From NCBI GenBank assembly GCA_903821995.1, contig CAIJNI010000091.1:1-33344 (forward strand): 33,344 nucleotides of DNA, in the 5' to 3' direction. Below the pieces are notes generated by a model. It was not told the origin of the DNA. It saw only the letters and a list, made by a program, of their open reading frames with translations, and did no database searches. This DNA is from an uncultured beta proteobacterium. Its GTDB lineage: Bacteria; Pseudomonadota; Gammaproteobacteria; Burkholderiales; Burkholderiaceae. Position 1 is the stretch's first letter. Each line of letters starts with the position of its first letter. A program made the translations under genes and the position numbers. Below, one piece after another: positions 8,130 through 16,556 of the stretch.

Positions 8130-8926
8130 ACAAGGTTAAAGAACTCCCTTCACACACGATCCAGTTTTATGCAACTGCCCCTTATCCATGCAGTTATTTA
8201 CCGGGTTTAGAAGGACGCTCGCAAGTGGCGACCCCTCCTAACCTCATGACAAATGCTATTTATGATGAATTAATACATAAAGGATTTCGTCGAAGTGGTT
8301 ATTTCACTTATCGCCCTTATTGTGACCACTGTAAAGCATGTATCTCATCCAGGATTATTACAAAAGAATTTAAAGCGACGCGTAGTCAAACAAGAGCTTG
8401 GAAAAAACATACTCATCTCACTTCAAAAGTTTTACCATTGATTTATTCCGAGGAGCATTTTAATTTGTATCGTGCTTATCAATTAAGCCGGCATACTGAT
8501 AGCATCACCAGTGATAGTGCCGAAACCGAACCGGAAGAAGAGAGTCAATATCGACAATTCTTAGCTCAATCCCATATCGAATCTTTTTTAGTTGAATTTA
8601 GAGAAAATGGCGTACTACGTATGGTGAGCGTTATTGATCGAGTCTCCGACGGAATTTCAGCAGTCTATACATTTTTTGATGCATCCGTACCGAATGCGAG
8701 TTATGGCACTTACGGCATACTATGGCAGATTGACTTTGCTCAAAGCAAAGATATTCCATATGTGTATTTGGGCTATTACATCAAAGAAAGTCAGAAGATG
8801 TCCTACAAATCTAATTTCACACCTATTGAAGGGCTTATAGATGGGCAATGGCAATTGCTCAAAACAGAGACTCAATCATCCGAGGAAGAAAAGCAGCCTC
8901 GTTTATTTAATCCCAAAATTTCTTAA
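8126..8926 (+). CDS. bpt: aspartate/glutamate leucyltransferase (bacterial Bpt/ATE)
   Basis: Transfers Leu from tRNA to N-terminal Asp or Glu, giving a primary destabilising residue; it complements Aat. The ATE fold signatures are present: the Cys cluster RPYCDHCKACISSRI (about 57-71), YRAYQLSRH, and the C-terminal part with YTFFDA, GTYGILWQI and YLGYYIKESQKMSYK. The ATG at 8126 overlaps the aat stop (ATGA) and has GGAG at 8114-8117, so it is preferred over the in-frame TTG at 8120. Length is 266 residues. Its stop overlaps the pyrD start by one base (TAATG). Confidence 0.95.
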   Translation: MNKVKELPSHTIQFYATAPYPCSYLPGLEGRSQVATPPNLMTNAIYDELIHKGFRRSGYFTYRPYCDHCKACISSRIITKEFKATRSQTRAWKKHTHLTSKVLPLIYSEEHFNLYRAYQLSRHTDSITSDSAETEPEEESQYRQFLAQSHIESFLVEFRENGVLRMVSVIDRVSDGISAVYTFFDASVPNASYGTYGILWQIDFAQSKDIPYVYLGYYIKESQKMSYKSNFTPIEGLIDGQWQLLKTETQSSEEEKQPRLFNPKIS

Positions 8927-9984
8927 TGAACTTTTTTCCCCTCGTTAGACCCTACCTGTTTTCTTTAGACCCTGAAAAAGCCCACCATGTGGCTTTCAAG
9001 GCCCTTAACTTAGCCCATAAACTAGGTATTCTACCTTTTCTGGTCGGTCCAAAAAAATCCCTACCTATAGAGTTCTGTGGATTTCATTTACCCAATCCAG
9101 TAGGACTGGCAGCAGGCCTAGATAAAGATGGAAGATATATTGATGCTCTTGCGGCATTAGGTTTTGGCTTCTTAGAAATAGGGACAGTAACCCCACTTCC
9201 TCAAGAAGGTAATCCAAAGCCTAGAATGTTTCGCCTGAGTGCATCTAGTGGCATTATTAACCGCATGGGATTTAATAATGACGGCGTGAAAGCCTGCGTA
9301 GAAAGAGTTAGAGCGTCTCAATTTTATAAAAATGGTGGTGTGATCGGAATTAATATTGGAAAAAATGCACTCACCCCTATTGAAAATGCAACGCAAGATT
9401 ATTTAATCGGATTAAGAGCAGTCTATGATGTTGCCTCTTATGTGACAGTAAATATCTCTTCACCCAATACGAAAAATTTAAGATCATTGCAATCAAGCCA
9501 TGAACTTGAACATCTCTTATCATCTCTCAATTTCGAACGTGAAAAACTAACGGATGAAACCGGCAAACGCTTACCTATGTTTTTAAAACTTGCACCTGAC
9601 TTAACTCCAGAACAAGTTTTTGAAATTTCATCTCTAGTTGAAAATTATCAAATCGATGCATTGATCACCACTAATACCACCTTATCACGCGAAACTGTAA
9701 AACATGAGCGCTTACGAAGTGAAGCTGGTGGACTATCTGGCAAACCTGTCAAAGAACTATCCACCAAAATTTTGATGCAATTTAGTCAAAAACTAAAAGG
9801 TCGTATCCCACTCATTGGTGTAGGTGGAATTGCAACAGGTCACGACGCTGTCGAAAAAATACAATCAGGGGCAGAGGTTGTGCAACTGTATAGTGGCCTA
9901 ATTTTTTCTGGCCCCATACTCATCCAAGAATGTATTCAATCAATCATTAATCTTAAAAACAAGTCAAAATTTCATCAAAGTTAG
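8926..9984 (+). CDS. pyrD: dihydroorotate dehydrogenase, class 2
   Basis: Oxidises dihydroorotate to orotate with FMN and a quinone in pyrimidine synthesis, at the inner membrane. The class 2 features are clear: an N-terminal membrane-associating helical region (about 1-40), GLAAGLDKDG for the flavin, NISSPNTKNLRSLQ with catalytic Ser179 (Ser is the base in class 2), TTNTT, and GVGGIATGHDA and LYSGLIF for phosphate binding. Length is 352 residues against 336 in E. coli. Last gene of the run of tightly spaced genes that begins at 6247. Confidence 0.97.
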   Translation: MNFFPLVRPYLFSLDPEKAHHVAFKALNLAHKLGILPFLVGPKKSLPIEFCGFHLPNPVGLAAGLDKDGRYIDALAALGFGFLEIGTVTPLPQEGNPKPRMFRLSASSGIINRMGFNNDGVKACVERVRASQFYKNGGVIGINIGKNALTPIENATQDYLIGLRAVYDVASYVTVNISSPNTKNLRSLQSSHELEHLLSSLNFEREKLTDETGKRLPMFLKLAPDLTPEQVFEISSLVENYQIDALITTNTTLSRETVKHERLRSEAGGLSGKPVKELSTKILMQFSQKLKGRIPLIGVGGIATGHDAVEKIQSGAEVVQLYSGLIFSGPILIQECIQSIINLKNKSKFHQS

Positions 9985-10057
9985 AATTAATCTCACTTTT
10001 AAGGCTTAAATATTAGTAAGTTGATATTTCATCATGTGCAATCGATGATTTTCTCGC

Positions 10058-10063
10058 TACAAT
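10058..10063 (+). promoter_or_regulatory. candidate -10 element close to the IclR start codon
   Basis: TACAAT lies six bases before the ATG at 10070, so the start point would fall on the ATG itself and the mRNA could be leaderless. There is no ribosome binding site. The -35 region is poor (TGTGCA at 17-base spacing), so this is a weak call. Confidence 0.3.
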
Positions 10064-10069
10064 AAGATC

Positions 10070-10870
10070 ATGGTAAATCCCGAGAAAAATACCTCCCTTT
10101 TACCCGTCGGTAAAACAGCAATTCAAGTTATCGAGCGGATGATGAACTTGCTAGATTCATTGGCAGATTCAGAGGAAGCCTGCAGCCTAAAACTGCTTTC
10201 AGAACAAACGGGATTACACCCATCTACTGCACATCGAATTCTAAATGATATGGTGGCCTGTCGTCTGGTTGACCGCTCAGATGGTGGTAACTACCGTCTA
10301 GGACTGCGCCTTCTTGAATTGGGCACCCTAGTCAAAGCTAGATTATCCGTCCGGGATGCGGCCCAGCTTCCAATGCGTGCTTTACATAAACTGACGAATC
10401 AAACCATTAACCTATCTTTACGCCAAGGTGATGAAATCGTTTATATCGACCGTACCTACAGCGAACGCTCAGGGATGCAAGTGGTCAGAGCAATCGGTGG
10501 ACGTGCACCGCTTCATCTTACTTCTGTTGGTAAACTATTTCTTGCTAGAGATGATATCCAACTGGTCCGTGCTTACGCTACCCGCACTGGCCTTGCTGGA
10601 CATACGAGAAATAGTATTACTCAGATTGCAAAATTAGAAAGTGAACTCACCCAAGTGAGATTACACGGCACAGCTAACGATGATGAGGAATTAGAACTTG
10701 GCGTCAGTTGTATGGCCGCGGGGATTTATGATGATTCAGGAAAAATGATTGCGGGCCTATCACTCAGCGCACCAACCGACCGACTTCAAAAAGACTGGCT
10801 CAAGCCCTTGATGGATACTGCATATCAGATTTCTAAAGGAATCGGCTTTAAACTCCCAGAAAATCCCTAA
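10070..10870 (+). CDS. IclR-family transcriptional regulator
   Basis: A 266-residue regulator with an N-terminal winged helix (about residues 17-80; recognition helix around HPSTAHRILNDMVACRL) and a C-terminal IclR effector domain (about 95-260; SLRQGDEIVYIDRTYS, GGRAPLHLTSVGKLFLA, DDEELELGVSCMAAGIYD). Family members bind small organic acids or aromatic compounds and control catabolic genes, but no such operon adjoins it and the ligand cannot be told. It is read alone after pyrD and converges on the PBP7-type gene with an 11-base gap. Confidence 0.92.
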   Translation: MVNPEKNTSLLPVGKTAIQVIERMMNLLDSLADSEEACSLKLLSEQTGLHPSTAHRILNDMVACRLVDRSDGGNYRLGLRLLELGTLVKARLSVRDAAQLPMRALHKLTNQTINLSLRQGDEIVYIDRTYSERSGMQVVRAIGGRAPLHLTSVGKLFLARDDIQLVRAYATRTGLAGHTRNSITQIAKLESELTQVRLHGTANDDEELELGVSCMAAGIYDDSGKMIAGLSLSAPTDRLQKDWLKPLMDTAYQISKGIGFKLPENP

Positions 10871-10890
10871 ACTAAAAACAGTTAGGGATT
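10862..10890. repeat. inverted repeat shared by two converging stop codons
   Basis: Perfect 9-bp arms AATCCCTAA (10862-10870) and TTAGGGATT (10882-10890) with an 11-base A-rich loop. Each arm encodes the last two residues and the stop (Asn-Pro-stop) of one of the two convergent genes. It may act as a terminator or mRNA-end structure, but no T run follows on either strand. Confidence 0.7.
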
Positions 10891-12060
10891 AGTAGCACTC
10901 AACTGTCCGTAAAAGTTTGTCAGTTTTCTAATCGGCTTGATATCTGCTTCATTATTTTGCAACCAATCACGAACCCTTAGGGCATCAGCAAATCGCGACA
11001 TCGTTGTCGCAGAATCTAAAAAAACCATAATGACGGGTTTGCCGTTGACTAATGCCTGCATCACTAAACATCGTCCCGCTTCAGAGATATAGCCGGTTTT
11101 TTGCAATCCAATTTGCATATCTCCAGAACGCACTAAACGGTTACTGTTATTAAATATATGAGACCGATGATTGATTTCTTTTGTATATGTCGGAAATGTT
11201 GTGAACTCCCGTATGAGTGGATATTGATACGCCGCATTCACAATTAAAGCCAAGTCCTCAGCAGAGGAAACATTCTTTTGTGTCAAACCCGTTGGATCTT
11301 CAAAGTGGGTGTTAACTAAACCTAAATCACGCACTTTGCGATTCATCGCTGGAATAAAGGCCACCATACCACCGGGATAGTTTCTACCTAAGGTGTATGC
11401 AGCACGATTTTCGGAAGACATGAGTGCTAGTAAAAAAGCTTCGCGACGAGTCAACTCTGACCCTTTAGCTAAACGAGAGTGGTTATAAATCGCAGCATCC
11501 TCGCTATCAATCACCAATGTCTCATCTAAAGCCTGCTTGGCATCCAACACTGTCATTGCAGTCACTAATTTTGTGATCGAGGCAATTGGCAATACCGCAG
11601 TAGGATTCTTTTCAAATAGAACATCACCCGTTTGCTGATCAATCACAATCGAGACACTTGACTTCAGATTGAGTTCATCATGTTTCTTAAGCCCCATCGC
11701 TGTCCCCAAAGATATTCGAGCTGGAGCTTGTACACTCAATGAGTTTCTTGGCAAGACAGTCGTACGAACTTCACGTGAATTTTTTGGGCGTCTAATAGGC
11801 TTGCCATTTTTATCAACGTAAGTCTGAGGTACAACGTCTTTTTTTGAAATCGACTTTTTACTGGACTCTTTTGCCTGATTTACTTTTTTCTCTGATGCAC
11901 TCTTATGAGTGTTTTTAGTCTCAGTATTTGCAAAGGCCTGCGGACCCAAACCAAGGGATATAGAGACATACATTAGTAACACAAAACAAGTGAGTTGAAT
12001 AATTTTTAAACTAGCGGCTAAGCCTGAATTTTTTGGTATATGTTGAATTTTTTTTATCAT
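10882..12060 (-). CDS. pbpG: PBP7-type D-alanyl-D-alanine endopeptidase (serine peptidase S11)
   Basis: A periplasmic S11 peptidase that cuts peptidoglycan cross-links. The three penicillin-binding motifs are present: Ser161-Ile-Thr-Lys164, Ser216-Glu-Asn218 and Lys321-Thr-Gly323. The hydrophobic stretch at about 20-40 is a signal peptide or anchor. Between it and the catalytic domain lies a Lys/Ser-rich linker (about 48-100), probably disordered. Length is 392 residues; E. coli PbpG is shorter mainly because it lacks this linker. The start has no strong ribosome binding site. EamA lies upstream on the same strand with a 40-base gap. Confidence 0.92.
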   Translation of the reverse strand: MIKKIQHIPKNSGLAASLKIIQLTCFVLLMYVSISLGLGPQAFANTETKNTHKSASEKKVNQAKESSKKSISKKDVVPQTYVDKNGKPIRRPKNSREVRTTVLPRNSLSVQAPARISLGTAMGLKKHDELNLKSSVSIVIDQQTGDVLFEKNPTAVLPIASITKLVTAMTVLDAKQALDETLVIDSEDAAIYNHSRLAKGSELTRREAFLLALMSSENRAAYTLGRNYPGGMVAFIPAMNRKVRDLGLVNTHFEDPTGLTQKNVSSAEDLALIVNAAYQYPLIREFTTFPTYTKEINHRSHIFNNSNRLVRSGDMQIGLQKTGYISEAGRCLVMQALVNGKPVIMVFLDSATTMSRFADALRVRDWLQNNEADIKPIRKLTNFYGQLSATNP

Positions 12061-12100
12061 GCAATGACTTCATTAATAACAATTAAGTACTTCAATATCT

Positions 12101-13000
12101 CTATTTTAATTGCTTTAGTATATTTAAAACGAATTTAGGCAAAGAATTCTGATTAACTAACCAAACACCTAAAACAGTCGCCATAGTCCCTAAAATAATT
12201 TGTGCCGATAAGGCTTCATGAAACAAAATCCATGCCAACACAAACGTTGTTGGTGGAGTCAAGTATAAAACACTACTTAATTTTGTCGCATCACCACTTC
12301 TAATTAAAATAAATAACAAACTCATCGCACCAATTGAAATTGGAAGTATCGACCAGAGTAAAGCACCCACCATCTCTGGCGCCCATTCGACTTGTCTGGA
12401 TTCAAAGCATAAGGCAAATATACCAGCCAAAAATGCACTCGTCGTGAACTGAATTAATGACCCTGTGCGTAAATCAAAATGGGCACAGTATCTTTTCTGG
12501 TAAAGCGTACCAAAAGTTATCGAAACTAAAGCAGACGCTGTAAAAAATAAAGCCAGTGGAGTTAATCCTTGCACATGAACTTTAGAAAATAATACAATGA
12601 CAACACCAACAAACCCCAGTACCAAACCAAACCATTGTATACGGGTCACTTTCTCAGCAACAAATGAAGCAAATAAAGCCGTCAATATGGGCTGCAGCCC
12701 AACAATCAAAGAGGATAAACCAGCAGGCATACCAATTTTAACGCCAGACCACACACCCCCCAAATAACCAAATTGCAGAAATAGCCCAGCCACAGCAATG
12801 TGCATGATCTGAACCTGCGAAGGCCATACGGGCTTTGTGAAGAAAATGATTGGTAACATAATGCAAATCACACCGAAGAACCTCAAGAACATAAAAGTCA
12901 TCGGCTCTGAGTGAGGCATACCGTACCTTGCCACAATAAATCCCGAACTCCAAATTAAAACAAAGAGCGGTAGAATCCATTTTGTTTTACTTATACCCAC
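12101..13000 (-). CDS. EamA/DMT-family transporter
   Basis: A 299-residue membrane protein with about ten hydrophobic helices in two EamA halves (about 8-135 and 150-290). The first half carries WSSGFIVARYGMPHSEPMTFMFLRF, typical of RhaT/YdcZ-like drug/metabolite exporters. The substrate cannot be told. The start is GTG at 12998-13000, inside the last codons of the deacetylase gene, with AGGA (complement of 13006-13009) as ribosome binding site. The overlap of 10 bases suggests the two are translated from one message. Confidence 0.9.
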   Translation of the reverse strand: MGISKTKWILPLFVLIWSSGFIVARYGMPHSEPMTFMFLRFFGVICIMLPIIFFTKPVWPSQVQIMHIAVAGLFLQFGYLGGVWSGVKIGMPAGLSSLIVGLQPILTALFASFVAEKVTRIQWFGLVLGFVGVVIVLFSKVHVQGLTPLALFFTASALVSITFGTLYQKRYCAHFDLRTGSLIQFTTSAFLAGIFALCFESRQVEWAPEMVGALLWSILPISIGAMSLLFILIRSGDATKLSSVLYLTPPTTFVLAWILFHEALSAQIILGTMATVLGVWLVNQNSLPKFVLNILKQLK

Positions 13001-13899
13001 TGATATCCTCTAGCTGTTTTAATCGTTTGCGCATGAACAGCAACTGTCTCTTGAATCTGATGAGCATAACCACCAGCCATTGTAATGGCTACTGGGATAT
13101 GGCGATCTCTTGCCCAATTAAAGACATATTGATCTCGCTGAAACAACCCCGACATACTAAGAGACAGACGGCCTAGACGGTCCCCTTCATAAGGGTCTGC
13201 ACCAGCAAGGTAAATAATTAATTCCGGCATAAAACGCTGATCTACTTCTTTTAACCCCTGAGCTAATAAATCTAAATAATCCATATCGCCGCACTGATCA
13301 GGTAGAGCAATGTCCAAGTCACTTTTTTCTTTTTGAAAAGGATAATTTCTCTGCGCATGCATTGAAAAAGTAAAAATACTGTCATCCCCCTCTAGTATGG
13401 ATGCAGTCCCATCACCTTGATGGACATCCAAATCGATCACTAAAACTTGAAGTAGACGCTCTATGTCTTTAAGTACCTCTTTTTGAATCACTCGGGCAGC
13501 AATCACCGAATCATTAAAAACACAAAATCCACTACCTTTATGGGCATAGGCATGATGCGTGCCACCCGCCAAATTAGCAGCAACTCCTTCAATCAATGCA
13601 GTTTGACATGCGGCTATAGTTGCCCCAGCAGATCGACAAGATCTCTCAACCATCTCTGGACTCCATGGAAACCCAATTTCTCTCTGTTCAGCTAAAGTGA
13701 TTTGACCAGAAAATACACGCTCGACGTAATCTGATTCATGAGCAAGTAAGATTTCAGATCGTGTAGCTAAAGGCGCTTCCTCTAACAAAAATCCTTCCAA
13801 TTGACTTAACCCTTCCCTCAGCATTCGGTACTTCACCATCGGGAAGCGATGACCATCGGGAAGCGGCAATACAAACTGATCAGAGTAGAGGAGTTTCAT
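12991..13899 (-). CDS. histone-deacetylase-fold (AcuC/acetylpolyamine amidohydrolase-like) enzyme
   Basis: A zinc deacetylase of the HDAC superfamily; bacterial members act on acetylated small molecules or proteins, and the substrate is not known here. The active site is complete: His115-His116 (GGTHHAYA), zinc ligands Asp158 and His160 in DLDVHQGDGT, the third ligand Asp235 in AGADPYEGD, and the catalytic Tyr278 in MAGGYAH. Length is 302 residues, typical of the compact class. No ribosome binding site is evident, but the N-terminus MKLLYSD is usual for the family. It is first of a likely two-gene unit with the EamA transporter. Confidence 0.93.
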   Translation of the reverse strand: MKLLYSDQFVLPLPDGHRFPMVKYRMLREGLSQLEGFLLEEAPLATRSEILLAHESDYVERVFSGQITLAEQREIGFPWSPEMVERSCRSAGATIAACQTALIEGVAANLAGGTHHAYAHKGSGFCVFNDSVIAARVIQKEVLKDIERLLQVLVIDLDVHQGDGTASILEGDDSIFTFSMHAQRNYPFQKEKSDLDIALPDQCGDMDYLDLLAQGLKEVDQRFMPELIIYLAGADPYEGDRLGRLSLSMSGLFQRDQYVFNWARDRHIPVAITMAGGYAHQIQETVAVHAQTIKTARGYQWV

Positions 13900-14040
13900 T
13901 ATTAATTAAAGACGCGCAAAAAGATTGAATCTTATGCACACACATTGGTTTTAAAGTGATATAGATAAAAAAACAACAATTGCTCAGAATTTACCCACTC
14001 TAGAAAAATAGATCAGATTTTATTGTAAGGTGTTAAATAG

Positions 14041-14098
14041 AATTTTTTAATTTTTTAATTTTGCATGTGCATTTTTTTAAGTACTGAGTTACTATAAG
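14041..14098 (+). promoter_or_regulatory. AT-rich upstream region of the phasin gene
   Basis: The block AATTTTTTAATTTTTTAATT (14041-14060) looks like an UP element, and TGCA-TG-TGCA (14062-14071) is a short dyad. TACTAT (14090-14095) could be a -10, but a good -35 at the right spacing is not seen. TGC-rich dyads are known operators for the PHA regulator PhaR, so the dyad is a candidate only. Confidence 0.3.
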
Positions 14099-14118
14099 TT
14101 AAATCACTGGGAGATATC

Positions 14119-14673
14119 ATGAACTTGACACCTGAACAAATTGCAGCGGCGAGTAAAGCTAATATGGAAACCCTTGCTAATGTGACCCACAAAGCATTTG
14201 AAGGTGTAGAAAAACTCTTGGAGCTCAACATTCAAGTCGCAAAAGCGCTCATGCAAGACAATATCGATCATGTAAAATCCGCAATTAATGCCAAAGATGT
14301 TCAACAATTAATGGCCATTCAAGCAAATATCATGCACCCCCTAGCAGAAAAAATGGCCTCTTACAGCCGTCATATATATCAAATAGCCACTGAAACTCAA
14401 GCGACACTTACAAAAACAGCAAAAGAAGATTTAGAAACACAAGCTGAGAAGTTAAAGACGGCCTATAAAGATGCGACTTCTTCCATGCCACAAGGTTCTG
14501 ACGCTATGGCCCAAGTCATTAAGCATGCCGTAGCCAACGCCAATACCTTATTTGAATCTAGTCAAAAAGCGATGAAACAAGCCATTGATATGTCGAATAA
14601 CCAACTAAAATCAGTCACTGAGCAAGCTTTAAAAGCTAGTGAACATATCGCCAAATCAGCAACTAGAAAGTAA
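14119..14673 (+). CDS. phasin-family protein
   Basis: A 184-residue, almost wholly helical Ala/Lys/Gln-rich protein with the phasin_2 signature at its N-terminus (LTPEQIAAASKANMETLANVTH split over about 3-25, then FEGVEKLLELNIQ). Phasins coat polyhydroxyalkanoate granules in the cytoplasm and set their number and size. Ribosome binding site GGGAG at 14109-14113 fixes the start. Its presence implies that the organism makes or once made PHA; no PHA synthase is in the window. It converges on the protease-inhibitor gene. Confidence 0.9.
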   Translation: MNLTPEQIAAASKANMETLANVTHKAFEGVEKLLELNIQVAKALMQDNIDHVKSAINAKDVQQLMAIQANIMHPLAEKMASYSRHIYQIATETQATLTKTAKEDLETQAEKLKTAYKDATSSMPQGSDAMAQVIKHAVANANTLFESSQKAMKQAIDMSNNQLKSVTEQALKASEHIAKSATRK

Positions 14674-14735
14674 AACACTCTTCAAAGATAGATTGAATCA
14701 GTAAGAGTGCTGTTTAGGTCTAAGCTTAGGGTTAT

Positions 14736-15155
14736 TTAGTCAGCAGAAACTTCAACTTCAACTACCGTCTCATTTAATGGCGGAGTGTTCTTCTCCCAAC
14801 TACGTGAATATGTAAAATTCATCTTGTAGCGCCCTGCACACTCAAATTTCACAATGTACTCTTGCTTGCCGGCAGCGCCTGGTTTAGCATTTTGCCCTTC
14901 ATCAGAATTGCTTTTAAGAAATTTCTGCCCACTAATACGCAAACATTTAGGTTTAGGCTCCTCAATCTTGTACTGCCAAGTAAAGCCAGTTGAAGGATTA
15001 CTATTTAAATGAAGTGCCATTTCATTATCAACATATGCTTTGAAGTGATGTGTCCCTGAATTAGGGATCTTGAAAGTAGGCAATGGAGCTGAGCTCATCG
15101 CAATTCCTTGCGCGGCAAAAAGGAAACTAATGAGAATTGATGTGACTTTAAGCAT
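14736..15155 (-). CDS. secreted chagasin-type (I42) cysteine-protease inhibitor
   Basis: A 139-residue protein with a signal peptide (about 1-23) and an immunoglobulin-like beta domain. The three inhibitor loops are visible: Asn53-Pro-Ser-Thr-Gly-Phe58 (canonical NPTTGF), Gly93-Ala-Ala-Gly96 (canonical GxGG) and Arg118-Ser-Trp-Glu121 (canonical RPWE). I42 proteins block papain-type cysteine proteases; bacterial ones may protect the periplasm or act on host or grazer proteases. The two loop changes may lower affinity. Cys71 and Cys106 could form a disulfide. Ribosome binding site GGGAG lies directly upstream. It is monocistronic by position. Confidence 0.85.
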   Translation of the reverse strand: MLKVTSILISFLFAAQGIAMSSAPLPTFKIPNSGTHHFKAYVDNEMALHLNSNPSTGFTWQYKIEEPKPKCLRISGQKFLKSNSDEGQNAKPGAAGKQEYIVKFECAGRYKMNFTYSRSWEKNTPPLNETVVEVEVSAD

Positions 15156-15247
15156 ATTCTCCCGAAGATAAAATTAGTAAAGTTTCATTAATTATAAGCT
15201 TACAAATTCAATAACCCTCCAAAATCTATAGCTTTTTATCTACAGAG

Positions 15248-16459
15248 TTAAACAATAACTGTCACTTGACCCGACGCCTCTTTAGCAAGATTTCGAGCTT
15301 CATCTGTCGATGATGCAATTGCTAAGGCCACTCCCATTCGACGCTTAATAAAGGCCTCAGGTTTTCCAAACAAACGCAGTGAAACCCCCTCAACCTGCAG
15401 CGCTTTTTCTACGCCAGAAAAACCAACTCCCGGATGATTGACTCCACCATAAATAACGGCACTCGCCCCAGATTCTTTAAGTTTGACATTCACAGGAAGT
15501 CCAAGAATAGCCTTGGCATGAAGCTCAAATTCACTTTGAAATTGCGTAACTAATGTAACAAGCCCAGTATCATGAGGGCGTGGACTAACTTCTGAAAACC
15601 ACACTTCATCGCCCCTCACAAATAATTCAACCCCAAAAACACCTCTTCCACCTAAACTATCGGTGACTTTCTTGGCAATTTCCTGCGATCTCTTTTTAGC
15701 AATATCTGACATTTTCATGGGCTGCCAACTTTCAACATAATCCCCATTCTTTTGAACATGCCCAATCGGCTCACAAAAAGAAGTTTCGATTTGACCATCT
15801 GCATTACAAGCTCTCACAGTTAACTGCGTAATTTCATAGTCAAAGTCAATCATGCCCTCAACAATCACTTTTCCAGTATCAACCCGCCCAGATGATGCTG
15901 CATAATCCCATGCCGCACGAACATCTGCTGGCCCCATCAAACGAGATTGACCCTTCCCAGATGAAGACATTACCGGTTTTACAAAGCATGGAAAACCAAT
16001 TTTTTCATGAATTGCTTTTTCTAACTCTTCATAACTGTGCGCAAAATAATATGGAGAGGTCGGCAAACCCAAATCCTCAGCAGCCAATCGTCTAATACCT
16101 TCACGATTCATGGTTAAAAAAGCCGCTCTAGCAGTAGGAATAATTTCTACCTTTCCTTCAGCTTCTATTTCTAAAAGAGTTTGAGTCGCTATTGCTTCAA
16201 TTTCAGGAACAACCAAATGAGGCTGCTCTTTTTCAATAATGGCACGTATTGCATTGCCATCTGTCATATCCACCACATACGACCGATGAGCGACTTGATG
16301 GCCCGGCGCCTTAGCGTAACGATCAACCGCAATCACTTCAACGCCTAGGCGTTGTAACTCAATAATTACTTCCTTACCAAGCTCCCCAGCGCCGAGCATC
16401 AAAACACGAATAGCATTACTGGTATACGGGGTGCCAAAAACCGGAAAACGTGGTGACAT
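15248..16459 (-). CDS. purT: formate-dependent phosphoribosylglycinamide formyltransferase
   Basis: Makes formyl-GAR from GAR, formate and ATP, the folate-independent third step of purine synthesis. It has the PurT/PurK ATP-grasp fold: N-terminal nucleotide-binding region ([20 protein letters not shown], about 21-40), PEIEAIAT, the central ATP-grasp loop ([12 protein letters not shown], about 166-177) and the C-terminal [10 protein letters not shown] metal/ATP site. Length is 403 residues against 392 in E. coli. The ribosome binding site GGAG (complement of 16469-16472) sits immediately after the T tract of the lpdA terminator. Confidence 0.96.
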   Translation of the reverse strand: MSPRFPVFGTPYTSNAIRVLMLGAGELGKEVIIELQRLGVEVIAVDRYAKAPGHQVAHRSYVVDMTDGNAIRAIIEKEQPHLVVPEIEAIATQTLLEIEAEGKVEIIPTARAAFLTMNREGIRRLAAEDLGLPTSPYYFAHSYEELEKAIHEKIGFPCFVKPVMSSSGKGQSRLMGPADVRAAWDYAASSGRVDTGKVIVEGMIDFDYEITQLTVRACNADGQIETSFCEPIGHVQKNGDYVESWQPMKMSDIAKKRSQEIAKKVTDSLGGRGVFGVELFVRGDEVWFSEVSPRPHDTGLVTLVTQFQSEFELHAKAILGLPVNVKLKESGASAVIYGGVNHPGVGFSGVEKALQVEGVSLRLFGKPEAFIKRRMGVALAIASSTDEARNLAKEASGQVTVIV

Positions 16460-16472
16460 AGAAAATTACTCC

Positions 16473-16506
16473 AAAAAAAATGACGTGAGATTATTTTCCC
16501 ACGTCA
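16473..16506 (-). terminator. intrinsic terminator of the aceE-aceF-lpdA operon, abutting purT
   Basis: On the minus strand, TGACGTG, a 12-base loop and CACGTCA form a 7-bp stem followed by eight T. The T tract ends next to the purT ribosome binding site, so the hairpin lies inside any purT leader that begins upstream of it. Confidence 0.85.
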
Positions 16507-16556
16507 TGATACAAAATCAAAAAAACATAAAAATTATGGGTTAAATAGCGTTATCG

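Noticed and set aside
14676..14709. Inverted repeat CACTCTT / AAGAGTG after the phasin gene as a terminator
   Set aside because: The loop is about 20 bases and no T run follows on either strand; too weak to call.
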